20,925 nucleotides of DNA from JBGPFS01 sp041483455 (GTDB taxonomy: Bacteria > Chloroflexota > Limnocylindria > Limnocylindrales > CSP1-4). The position numbers and the translations under genes are program-made. Shown in pieces: positions 15,007 to 20,925 of the stretch; position 1 is the stretch's first letter; the number at the start of each line of letters is the position of its first letter. The DNA is taken from NCBI GenBank assembly GCA_041483455.1, contig JBGPFS010000021.1, forward strand, positions 1 through 20,925. Direction: 5' to 3'. The notes below the pieces were generated by a model. That model made no database searches, had not been told where the DNA came from, and was given only the letters and a program-made list of their open reading frames with translations.

Positions 15007-15381
15007 TCAGCGGTCGGCGGACAGGGTGGCCTCGGCGACGAAGACGATGATGACGACGAACCCGGCGATCGGCAGGCTCAGGGCGGCCTGGAGCCGGAGG
15101 GCCACGAAGAGCGCGGCGACGACCGCCACCCAGGCGCCGCGGCGGATGGCTCGGAGCCAGTCGCCCCGGAAGGCGATCCGCTGATGACGGGCGAACACGG
15201 CGAGCCAGAACAGCGGCGTGCTGAGGGTCCCGAGGGCGAGGCCGATCAGCCCCGCCCCGATCAGCCCGCCGACCGGATCGGTCACCGGGTCCCGGGTCGT
15301 GACGACGATCCCCACCAGGACCCACGCGGCGGCGGCGGCGGCGAAGAGTCCCAGGTTGGCGAGCCGGTCGCGCGATTCCAT
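15007..15381 (-). CDS. Small four-helix membrane protein of unknown function
   Basis: This gene encodes 124 residues. I do not recognise a family. Four hydrophobic segments are visible at about residues 9-28, 38-62, 84-100 and 102-119. A basic cytosolic loop (RHQRIAFRGDWLRAIRRG) lies between helices two and three, which suggests both termini inside. An acidic TRDPVTDP loop joins helices one and two. There are no cysteines and no signal-peptidase site. ATG 15381 is preceded by a TAGACT -10-like hexamer with an 8-base gap and no ribosome site. The large membrane protein starts 38 bases after its stop from its own putative promoter. It could assist a neighbouring membrane protein, but nothing shows this directly. 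Confidence 0.75.
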   Translation of the reverse strand: MESRDRLANLGLFAAAAAAWVLVGIVVTTRDPVTDPVGGLIGAGLIGLALGTLSTPLFWLAVFARHQRIAFRGDWLRAIRRGAWVAVVAALFVALRLQAALSLPIAGFVVIIVFVAEATLSADR

Positions 15382-15389
15382 CGCGGCCG

Positions 15390-15395
15390 AGTCTA
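15390..15395 (-). promoter_or_regulatory. TAGACT -10 element, leaderless type
   Basis: TAGACT on the - strand ends 8 bases before ATG 15381, where no ribosome site is present. The identical hexamer stands 6 bases before the rarA start at 20806. No -35 is evident; GC hairpins occupy the upstream side. Confidence 0.5.
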
Positions 15396-15396
15396 G

Positions 15397-15445
15397 CCGG
15401 GCCGGCACCCGGCCGACCTGCCGGCCCGACCGGTGCGCCCCGGTC
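15397..15445 (-). terminator. Two GC hairpins downstream of the HAD gene
   Basis: CCGGG-6-CCCGG (15397-15412) and GACCGG-6-CCGGTC (15428-15445) are two perfect stems, each with a 6-base loop. They lie in the 77-base gap after the HAD stop at 15459. They could end the helicase-HAD transcript before the membrane-protein promoter at 15390. There is no T-run, so intrinsic termination is uncertain. Confidence 0.4.
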
Positions 15446-15458
15446 CCCAACCCCGCGC

Positions 15459-16301
15459 TCAGACGCCGAGCAGCGGACCGAGGTCGCCGAGGCGGTCGAG
15501 CTCGAGGTCGGCGACCACGTCGTCCGTGCGCCGGCTGCCCGGGAGCGGCGAGTCGGCTGGACGCCCGTGCAGGTAGCCGGCACGCCACCCCGCCCGCTTC
15601 GCTCCGACGACGTCGGCCGCCCAGTCGTCCCCGACATGGAGGATCGCCCGACCCGACCAGCCCAGGGCGGCCTCCGCGGCGGCGAAGATCTCCGGGCGCG
15701 GCTTGATCGCCCCGACTCGCTGGCTGACGACGACGGCGCGGAGGTAGGGCTCCCAGCCGGCCGCCTCGACGTACCGGTCGATCGTCGCGGCGAGCGGCCA
15801 GTTCGAGACGATCCCGAGCGCGAACCGGCCGGCCAGCCGGGCCAGGAGCGGACCGACGCCCGGGGGCGGTGGGAGCGTCTCGACGAAGGTCGCGCTGTAG
15901 ATGCCGACGGCCCAGGCGACCTCCGACGGGTCGGCCAGTCGAGCCGCGGCCGTGTCGTCCCAGCGCTGACCGCTGGGTGGCGGCGCCATTCCGCGGAGCC
16001 GGGCGAGGACCCGCGTGACCCGCTGCTCCAGGTCGACCTCGCGACCCGCCGGCACCTCCTCCGCGAACTGGCGCACCCGCTCTTCGGCCCAGGCCGTATC
16101 GAACGCGGCGGGCGGGAATGGCCCGCTCCGCTCGTCCACCGCCGCGCGCATCCGGGCGACGACCGCGGCGAGGTCCTCGCGGCCGACGTCGACGAGCGTG
16201 TTCCCGAAGTCGAACGTGACCGCGCGGAGACCGGCGACCAGGTCTGACCGGCGCGGGAGCGGGCGTCCTGCCGTCCCGGGCTCGGCGCCGCCGTCGCTCA
16301 C
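15459..16301 (-). CDS. HAD-family hydrolase
   Basis: This 280-residue cytosolic haloacid-dehalogenase-fold enzyme is probably a small-molecule phosphatase. The four HAD motifs are present: nucleophile Asp31 in TFDFGNTL (motif I), Ser166 in GIVSNWP (II), Lys200 in AIKPRP (III), and GDDWAAD with Asp225/226/230 (IV). Motif I has Gly33 where most phosphatases have the second, general-acid Asp, so catalysis may be unusual or slower. FDFGNT is, however, a known variant among HAD proteins. An alpha-helical cap domain fills about 45-145. The N-terminal 24 residues before the fold look disordered. The ATG overlaps the helicase stop (ATGA), showing cotranscription and coupling. Substrate unknown; a nucleotide by-product of DNA processing would fit the context, but this is speculation. 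Confidence 0.88.
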   Translation of the reverse strand: MSDGGAEPGTAGRPLPRRSDLVAGLRAVTFDFGNTLVDVGREDLAAVVARMRAAVDERSGPFPPAAFDTAWAEERVRQFAEEVPAGREVDLEQRVTRVLARLRGMAPPPSGQRWDDTAAARLADPSEVAWAVGIYSATFVETLPPPPGVGPLLARLAGRFALGIVSNWPLAATIDRYVEAAGWEPYLRAVVVSQRVGAIKPRPEIFAAAEAALGWSGRAILHVGDDWAADVVGAKRAGWRAGYLHGRPADSPLPGSRRTDDVVADLELDRLGDLGPLLGV

Positions 16302-19300
16302 CGGGCCACGCTGGCCGGACAGATCGCCCGGAAGGCACAGTACGAGCAGGCCAGCAGGTCCGGCGTGGGGGCGAAGTCGCGCGCCCGGATCCCCTCCGCT
16401 GCCCGCTCGATCTGCCCGCGGCCGCGGGCGAGCCGCCGCGCGTCCACCTCGGCCCGTCCGACCAGCCCGGATTCGAGGAAGTTCAGCGCGACGACGTCCG
16501 GCAATCGCCCGGTCATCGCCTGGTAGGCCATCGCGTAGATGGTGAGCTGGAGCGACTCGCGGGCCCGCTGGCGGGCCTTCGCCGGATCGCGCACGTCGCT
16601 CGACTTGTAGTCGGTGATCGTCACGCGCTCATCGGCCACCAGGGGAAGCATCGGTTCGACGACGTCCGCGAAGAGTCCGTCGCTCAGGGCGCTGGCGCCG
16701 GCCGTGTCGGCCGGGGCGCCGGACCCGATGACTCCGGCCGCGTGACCGGCCGGCACCTGCGTGGCGGCCTCCCCCCCGGCGGGCCCGCCCGTCCCGGGTC
16801 CCGGACCCGCCTCGATGTCGACCCGGTCCCAGCGACCTCGGATCCGATCGCCGCCCAGCATGAACTGGAACTCCCGCTCGACGTAGGCCGGTACGACCGC
16901 CCCCGGCTCGAGCTGCTCCTCCCGGAACCGCCGGAGCGCCGCCCGACCCGCTTCCAGCCGGGCCTCCTCGTGCTCGCGGTTGAGGAACCCCTCGTTCGAC
17001 CAGGCCGCCTCGAAGGCGGCCAGGAGGTCCGGCTCGCTCATCGTCAGGCCCCGCATCTGCAGGCGGTGGAACTCCTGGACCGCCCTGTGGAGCGCCGCCC
17101 CGTAGATGATCGAATGGTGCGGGGCGATCGGGACCCGCAGGACGTGGACGTACTTGTACTTCTGCGGACAGGTCAGGTAGTCGTCCACCTGGTAGAAGCT
17201 CAGCGAGAGGGGGCCGGTCGCGGGCCCACGGATCGCCTCGGCCGGGACGTGGCTCGCCTCGAACCCCGCGAGGCGCTCGACCGAGGTCGCCCGGCGCGGG
17301 CCCGCGGCCGCGACTTCGGCCAGCGGCAGATCGAGGGCTTCAATGACGAACGGCGAGACCCGGCGCGCCCGGCGGCCGCCGTAGTCGGTCGCGTGGGTCA
17401 GCACGAGCTCGTCGCGGGCGCGGGTCATGCCGACGTAGAACAGGCGGCGCTCCTCCTGGAGGTGATGGTCGCCCTCCGGCAAGAGCTCCCGGATCAGGGC
17501 CTCCGGGATCCCGAGCTGCTCGCGGCGGTGGGACGCCGGGAACCGCCCGTCGACGAGCCCCATCAGGTAGACGCACGGGAACTCGAGCCCCTTGGCCTTG
17601 TGGACGGTCAGGACCGCGACGGCGTCGGCCTCGCCATCCAGCTCGGCCGTCGGCGGGTCGTCGCCGGCCTCGATGAGCGTCGCGAGGTGGCGAGCGACGA
17701 AGACCGCCCGGTCGTCCGCGAGCAGCTCCGACTGGGCCCGGACGATCTCGAAGAACCGGGCCACGTTCTGGAGCGCCTCCTCCGCGGCGACGCTGTCGGT
17801 GCCGACGAGCCGGCCGAGGATCCCCGAGTCGCGCAGGAACCCGTAGAGGACCTCGCCGGTCGAGCGCTCGTGGGCCAGCTCGCTCCAGCGACGCAGGTCG
17901 GCCACCAGCCGCTGGACGGTCTCGCGCGTCGCCGGCGCGACCCGCAGGATCCCCGGGCGGCGGTCGAGCTCCTCCACGATCTCCCAGAGCGAGCGACTTC
18001 GGCGTCGGGCCGCGGTCATCAGCGCGGTCAGATCCTCGCCGCCGAGCCCGTAGACCTCCGAGGCGGCGAGCGCGTACAGGTCGACGCTCGATGAGAGGTC
18101 GGCGACCACCCGCAGGAAGGCGAGGAGGAGCCGGACCTCGGGCCGGGCATACAGCCCGGACGTGCCCGAGAACCGCCAGGGCACCCCGGCCAGGTTCAGG
18201 CTGCGCAGGATCGGGTCCGCCTCGGCGTTGGAGCGGACCAGGATGGCGTGATCCCGTGGTCGAGCGCCGGCGGCAATCCGGCCGGCGATCTCGGCGGCCA
18301 CATGGTCCGCCTCTTCGACCCCCGTCGCGAACGCCTCATGGCGAACCGCGGGTCGGCGCTCACGGGCCGGCGGCTCGGGGCGCACGGGCCGCAGCCGCTT
18401 GGCGATCCCGGCCCGGACCTCGAGCCGATCGGGATCGTTGAACCGGATCAGCCGATGGCTCGCCGCGAGGATCCCCGCCCGGGAACGGTAATTCCGGCGC
18501 AGGACCACCAGTCGGGCCTTCCGGAATCGCTCGCGGAACTCGAGGATGTTGCTGATCGCGGCGCCCCGGAACTTGTAGATCGACTGGTCGTCGTCGCCCA
18601 CGACGGTCACGTTCCGGTGGCGTTCGGCCAGCAGGGCGACGAGCTCGGCCTGGGCCCGGTTCGTGTCCTGGAACTCGTCGACGAGGATGTAGCGATAGCG
18701 CGCCTGGACCTCCCCTCGGGCGGCCGGCGACTCCCGGAGGAGCCGGAGGGCGAGGCCCACCTGGTCCCCGAAGTCGACGAACCCGGCGCCGCCGAGCAGC
18801 TCCTGGTAGCGCCCGTAGGCCCGGGCGAGCTCAAGCTGGCGGGCCGCCTCGTCGACGGCCGCGTCCGCTGCATCGCGCTCGCTGTCCGTGGCCCCGGGCG
18901 ACCTGCCGGCCTCGGCGAGGCGCCCGGCCTCCTCGGTCATCCACCGGGCGTGGGCCAGGTAGGCCGCCGGCGAGATGTCCTCGTCCTTGCAGCGGCTGAA
19001 CAGGGTGGCCAGCGCGCCGAGGAAGCGGGTCGGGTCGCCGAGCGGACGATAGGCGTCGAGTTCGAAGTCGAACAGCCGCTCCCGCAGGAGGATCACGACT
19101 TCCGGCCGGGAGAGCACGCGCACGTCGGGTGGCAGCCCGAGCTCGAGCGCGAACTCGCGGATGAGCCGGTCCCCGAACGCGTGGAACGTCGAGACCGCGG
19201 TGTCCGTGTAGCCGTACGGGACGAGCTGATCGACCCGGACCTGCATCTCCTCGGCCGCCTTGTCGGTGAACGTCAGGGCGAGGATCTCCGACGGTTTGGC

Positions 19301-19621
19301 CCGCCGCGTCGCGATGAGCCAGGCGATCCGGCGGGTGATCACCTGGGTCTTGCCGGTCCCTGCGCCGGCCACGACCAGGAGCGGGCCGTCGCCGTGCGTC
19401 ACCGCCCGCCGCTGTTCCGGGTTCAGGCCGTCGAGGAGCGCCGAGAGGCCCGCCGGGGCCGACCCTTCGTCGCCGGTCGCCGACCCGAGGCCGGGCGTCA
19501 CGGATCCCCAGACGGGGATCTGCTCGAGCGGGCGCGGCCCGCGTCCCCGCCCGGGGCCGCGACGATTCACCGGGGGCGCGGGAAGGTGGGCTGGGCGATC
19601 GACCGTGGGGCGCGGGGGCAT
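16298..19621 (-). CDS. UvrD-type helicase fused to a PD-(D/E)XK nuclease with an Fe-S cluster signature
   Basis: This 1107-residue DNA helicase-nuclease of the UvrD/PcrA-AdnB-RecB group probably resects or repairs DNA ends. Helicase motifs run in order: Q-motif LNPEQRRAV (66-74), Walker A GAGTGKT (86-92), DEFQDTN (315-321), DDDQSIYKFRGA (343-354), TVHKAKGLEFP (672-682) and EERRLFYVGMTRARDEL (723-739). From about 805 a RecB-like nuclease follows: His845, Asp932 (GRWDRVDI), Asp1004 and Lys1006 (ITDYKS), and QLTIYAMAY (from 1025). Cys818, Cys1092, Cys1095 and Cys1101 have the C...CxxC...C spacing of AddB/Cas4-type 4Fe-4S nucleases. About 45 low-complexity residues (940-985) sit inside the nuclease between the Asp positions. 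The first 55 residues are low-complexity. GTG 19501 with GGGGA before it is an alternative start, since ATG 19621 has GGAG only 3 bases away. Confidence 0.93.
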   Translation of the reverse strand: MPPRPTVDRPAHLPAPPVNRRGPGRGRGPRPLEQIPVWGSVTPGLGSATGDEGSAPAGLSALLDGLNPEQRRAVTHGDGPLLVVAGAGTGKTQVITRRIAWLIATRRAKPSEILALTFTDKAAEEMQVRVDQLVPYGYTDTAVSTFHAFGDRLIREFALELGLPPDVRVLSRPEVVILLRERLFDFELDAYRPLGDPTRFLGALATLFSRCKDEDISPAAYLAHARWMTEEAGRLAEAGRSPGATDSERDAADAAVDEAARQLELARAYGRYQELLGGAGFVDFGDQVGLALRLLRESPAARGEVQARYRYILVDEFQDTNRAQAELVALLAERHRNVTVVGDDDQSIYKFRGAAISNILEFRERFRKARLVVLRRNYRSRAGILAASHRLIRFNDPDRLEVRAGIAKRLRPVRPEPPARERRPAVRHEAFATGVEEADHVAAEIAGRIAAGARPRDHAILVRSNAEADPILRSLNLAGVPWRFSGTSGLYARPEVRLLLAFLRVVADLSSSVDLYALAASEVYGLGGEDLTALMTAARRRSRSLWEIVEELDRRPGILRVAPATRETVQRLVADLRRWSELAHERSTGEVLYGFLRDSGILGRLVGTDSVAAEEALQNVARFFEIVRAQSELLADDRAVFVARHLATLIEAGDDPPTAELDGEADAVAVLTVHKAKGLEFPCVYLMGLVDGRFPASHRREQLGIPEALIRELLPEGDHHLQEERRLFYVGMTRARDELVLTHATDYGGRRARRVSPFVIEALDLPLAEVAAAGPRRATSVERLAGFEASHVPAEAIRGPATGPLSLSFYQVDDYLTCPQKYKYVHVLRVPIAPHHSIIYGAALHRAVQEFHRLQMRGLTMSEPDLLAAFEAAWSNEGFLNREHEEARLEAGRAALRRFREEQLEPGAVVPAYVEREFQFMLGGDRIRGRWDRVDIEAGPGPGTGGPAGGEAATQVPAGHAAGVIGSGAPADTAGASALSDGLFADVVEPMLPLVADERVTITDYKSSDVRDPAKARQRARESLQLTIYAMAYQAMTGRLPDVVALNFLESGLVGRAEVDARRLARGRGQIERAAEGIRARDFAPTPDLLACSYCAFRAICPASVAR

Positions 19622-19669
19622 GACTCCACGGTCGTTGTGGCTCGTGACAGCTCGGCCGTCACGCCGGGT

Positions 19670-20248
19670 TCATCCCGGACCGGCCGACCCGCCACGGTCG
19701 CGCGCCGCGGCTGCCCGGGCGGCGCCGGCCCGTGCACCGAGCCCGGCCCGCGCGCCCAGCCCGGCTCGACCCTTCGAGGTGTGGCGGGCCAGGGTCAGAG
19801 CCTCGGTCTCCTCGTCGGACAGGGTCGCCTCGGGGCGCCCAGCGGAGATCGCCTTGGCGTAGATCCGGGTGGCGCCCCGGGAGTGGAGGCTGCTGATGAT
19901 CAGGCCGTCCTCGTCCGCGTCGAGGAGGGCGAGTGCGAAGCTCTGGTTGCCGCCCGTGTCGTCGAACGGGTTGAACCGGACCAGGCCGATCCGCGAGAAC
20001 GCGCTCCGGCCCTCAGCCTCGAGACGGGCGGTCCGCTCGGCCAACCCGTGCACGTCGCTCTGGACCTCGACGACCCGGCCCAGGTGGGTGGTCAGGACGT
20101 CCTCGACGCTCTGCCCGTCCGCGCCCCGGGTCAGCGCGTCGAGACGCGAGCGGAGTCCGCCCACCTGGCGCCAGAGCAGTCCGACGCCGATGAGCGCCAC
20201 CACGAGCAGAGCGGCAAGGACGGGGATGGACGAGGACGGATCGGGCAC
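19670..20248 (-). CDS. DUF4446-family membrane-anchored protein
   Basis: This 192-residue protein has one N-terminal membrane helix (about residues 8-26), a helical, coiled-coil-like stalk (28-80) and the DUF4446 core. The core holds VRFNPFDDTGGNQSFALALLD (90-110), SSLHSRGATRIYAKAI (119-134) and a final LSDEETEAL segment. The core is probably cytosolic, as the helix is followed by Arg residues. The family is widespread in Gram-positive-type genomes, and its function is not known. The C-terminal 35 residues are an Ala/Gly/Arg tail with a GLGARA unit repeated twice, which looks unconserved. GTG 20248 has GGAGG (CCTCC on + at 20254-20258) 5 bases upstream. It is divergent from the next gene and 48 bases ahead of the helicase gene, so it probably heads that transcript. 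Confidence 0.88.
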   Translation of the reverse strand: MPDPSSSIPVLAALLVVALIGVGLLWRQVGGLRSRLDALTRGADGQSVEDVLTTHLGRVVEVQSDVHGLAERTARLEAEGRSAFSRIGLVRFNPFDDTGGNQSFALALLDADEDGLIISSLHSRGATRIYAKAISAGRPEATLSDEETEALTLARHTSKGRAGLGARAGLGARAGAARAAAARDRGGSAGPG

Positions 20249-20273
20249 GAGCGCCTCCGGATGGGATGAGCCG

Positions 20274-20279
20274 AGTCTA
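20274..20279 (-). promoter_or_regulatory. TAGACT extended -10 for the DUF4446 gene
   Basis: On the - strand TG-C-TAGACT is an extended -10 placed 25 bases before GTG 20248, leaving a short leader that holds the GGAGG site. It sits back to back with the + strand element at 20298. No -35 is clear. Confidence 0.5.
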
Positions 20280-20297
20280 GCAGGGGCCTGCCGGTGC

Positions 20298-20303
20298 TAT
20301 CCT
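20298..20303 (+). promoter_or_regulatory. TATCCT extended -10 for the small membrane-protein gene
   Basis: TG-C-TATCCT is an extended -10 on the + strand, with the AGGAGG site downstream at 20324-20329 and ATG at 20342. The leader would be about 30 bases. With the - strand element at 20274-20279 it makes a compact divergent promoter region of 93 bases between the two starts. Confidence 0.5.
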
Positions 20304-20341
20304 CTCGCCGACCCGAGCTCTTCAGGAGGATCAACCAGCCG

Positions 20342-20725
20342 ATGGCCAAGCGCGCCCGTGGGACCGGTCGACCCGGTCAGCGACGCCCGACCCAGCGCGA
20401 CGCTCGACCCGGCTCCAGGACGGTCCCGGCCGGCGCCGCGCCGACCCCGCTTCCCGCCGAGCAGCCCCGGGCGGGCGAGCTCGAGCCGGCGATCCCGGAG
20501 GCGTACCGACCCGAGCCGGCGGCCGGCCCCGCGGCTCGACCCGGTCCTGCGGCGCAACCGTTCGTTCGCGGACGGGGCGGGGCCACCCTTGCCGTTCGGG
20601 CCGCCGATGAGTACCGTTACGTCGCCCGCGACATCCGCAGGATCGCGATCGTGGGCGGAGCAGCCTTCGCGATCGAGTTCGCGCTGTTCCTGCTCATCGA
20701 CGTCTTCGGGATCGTCCGCATCTGA
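20342..20725 (+). CDS. Small tail-anchored membrane protein of unknown function
   Basis: This gene encodes 127 residues. I do not recognise a family. Residues 1-80 are disordered and rich in Arg, Pro, Ala and Gly. A short motif ADEYRYVARDIRRI (88-101) then leads straight into one hydrophobic helix (about 102-125, with an internal Glu) and the protein ends VRI. This is the layout of a tail-anchored protein with its N-terminus in the cytosol. The basic N-terminal region could contact nucleic acid or acidic lipids. ATG 20342 follows AGGAGG (20324-20329) by 12 bases; an earlier ATG at 20294 lies before that site and is unlikely. It is divergent from the DUF4446 gene and 80 bases ahead of rarA. 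Similar Arg/Pro tails are common in GC-rich genomes, so only the last 40 residues seem informative. Confidence 0.72.
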   Translation: MAKRARGTGRPGQRRPTQRDARPGSRTVPAGAAPTPLPAEQPRAGELEPAIPEAYRPEPAAGPAARPGPAAQPFVRGRGGATLAVRAADEYRYVARDIRRIAIVGGAAFAIEFALFLLIDVFGIVRI

Positions 20726-20793
20726 CGCTCACCGGCCGGGCGGCATCCGCGCCCGCACCGTCGAGGTGGCCGGGAGCGTCGGCGGCCGACGCG

Positions 20794-20799
20794 TAGACT
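20794..20799 (+). promoter_or_regulatory. TAGACT -10 element for rarA, leaderless type
   Basis: TAGACT ends 6 bases before ATG 20806, so transcription would start at the A of the start codon. There is no ribosome site between them. This is the clearest leaderless arrangement in the window. No -35 hexamer is evident. Confidence 0.6.
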
Positions 20800-20805
20800 G
20801 CGCTC

Positions 20806-20925
20806 ATGGCCCCCCGGAACGCCCCCGGCGCCCGTCCTGAACCCCTCTTCCAGCCGCCGCCCGGCCGTCAGCCGCTGGCCGCCCGGATGCGCCCGCGGAG
20901 CCTCCCCGAGTTCGTCGGCCAGGAC
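20806..20925 (+). CDS. rarA: Replication-associated recombination protein A (RarA/MgsA), 5' end
   Basis: Only the first 40 residues are in the window. They hold a Pro-rich leader and then PLAARMRPRSLPEFVGQD, the characteristic start of the RarA/MgsA/WRNIP1 AAA+ ATPases, which act at stalled replication forks with clamp-loader-like activity. The Walker motifs lie beyond the window edge. RuvB and DnaX begin with related segments, but the LAARMRP-LxEFVGQ form is typical of RarA. The start is ATG 20806, 6 bases after a TAGACT element and without a ribosome site. Its position near the helicase-nuclease gives this end of the window a DNA-repair character. Confidence 0.85.
   Translation, partial: MAPRNAPGARPEPLFQPPPGRQPLAARMRPRSLPEFVGQD

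Noticed and set aside
12941..15184. Long + strand open frame of 747 codons opposite the large membrane protein
   Set aside because: Its product is an unstructured Arg/Asp/Glu-rich string with no motif, as expected from the antisense of GC-rich hydrophobic coding. The - strand frame has clear membrane helices.
14969..15637. In-frame upstream extension of the large membrane protein
   Set aside because: It overlaps the small membrane protein and the HAD gene in another frame and has only Arg/Gly/Pro-rich sequence.
19742..19775. Short repeated unit coding GLGARA in the DUF4446 tail
   Set aside because: Two copies of a 6-residue unit in an Ala/Gly/Arg tail are likely slippage in GC-rich DNA, not a functional repeat.
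1..20925. CRISPR array, tRNA, rRNA, insertion sequence or prophage
   Set aside because: I saw no regularly spaced repeats, no tRNA-like cloverleaf, and no transposase, integrase or phage structural gene. Small RNAs cannot be excluded by reading alone.

Overview
The window is a very GC-rich stretch of bacterial chromosome carrying 18 complete genes and two partial ones, packed tightly (many ATGA-type overlaps, no gene-free gap above 150 bases). No rRNA, tRNA, CRISPR array, insertion sequence, integrase or phage gene is visible. The gene content (a GC-rich divergent YchF, a DUF2342/F420-associated zincin, a UvrD-PD-(D/E)XK fusion, a lone CpaE-like ATPase, a FrcA-type sugar ABC transporter with LacI and PfkB) fits a free-living heterotroph, most likely Chloroflexota (for example the Limnocylindria side) and less likely Actinomycetota. 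This placement is inference from composition and gene families, not from a marker tree. MurI shows that the cell makes peptidoglycan.

Region 1 (1-3359) is a carbohydrate module. It holds the end of an RbsC-like permease, its single-domain ATPase and a LacI-type repressor on the + strand, facing a PfkB-family kinase on the - strand. Region 2 (3396-4996) holds a very acidic conserved hypothetical protein convergent with a YchF-like P-loop protein whose switch II motif is degenerate.

Region 3 (5053-9387, - strand) reads as one operon: CpaE-like ATPase, murI, DUF2342 zincin and a D-2-hydroxyacid dehydrogenase, all overlapping or 2 bases apart, with ychF 56 bases further on. Region 4 (9429-12651, - strand) holds an M20 amidohydrolase, a ureohydrolase of the agmatinase family and a methyltransferase that appears to start at CTG; together the first two suggest turnover of amide or guanidino nitrogen compounds.

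Region 5 (12758-16301) has a large polytopic membrane protein with a GT-C-like layout, a small four-helix membrane protein and a HAD phosphatase. Region 6 (16298-20925) has a helicase-nuclease overlapping the HAD gene, a DUF4446 protein, a divergent single-TM protein and the start of rarA. The helicase-nuclease and RarA make this end a DNA-repair neighbourhood.

The most notable pattern in the window is in its starts. Four genes (9387, 14968, 15381, 20806) have a TAnnnT -10-like hexamer ending only 6-8 bases before the start codon and no Shine-Dalgarno sequence, the layout of leaderless transcripts. Most genes at the head of a transcript with a longer leader carry clear GGAGG-type sites. I did not find a clearly undescribed defence or mobile system here.
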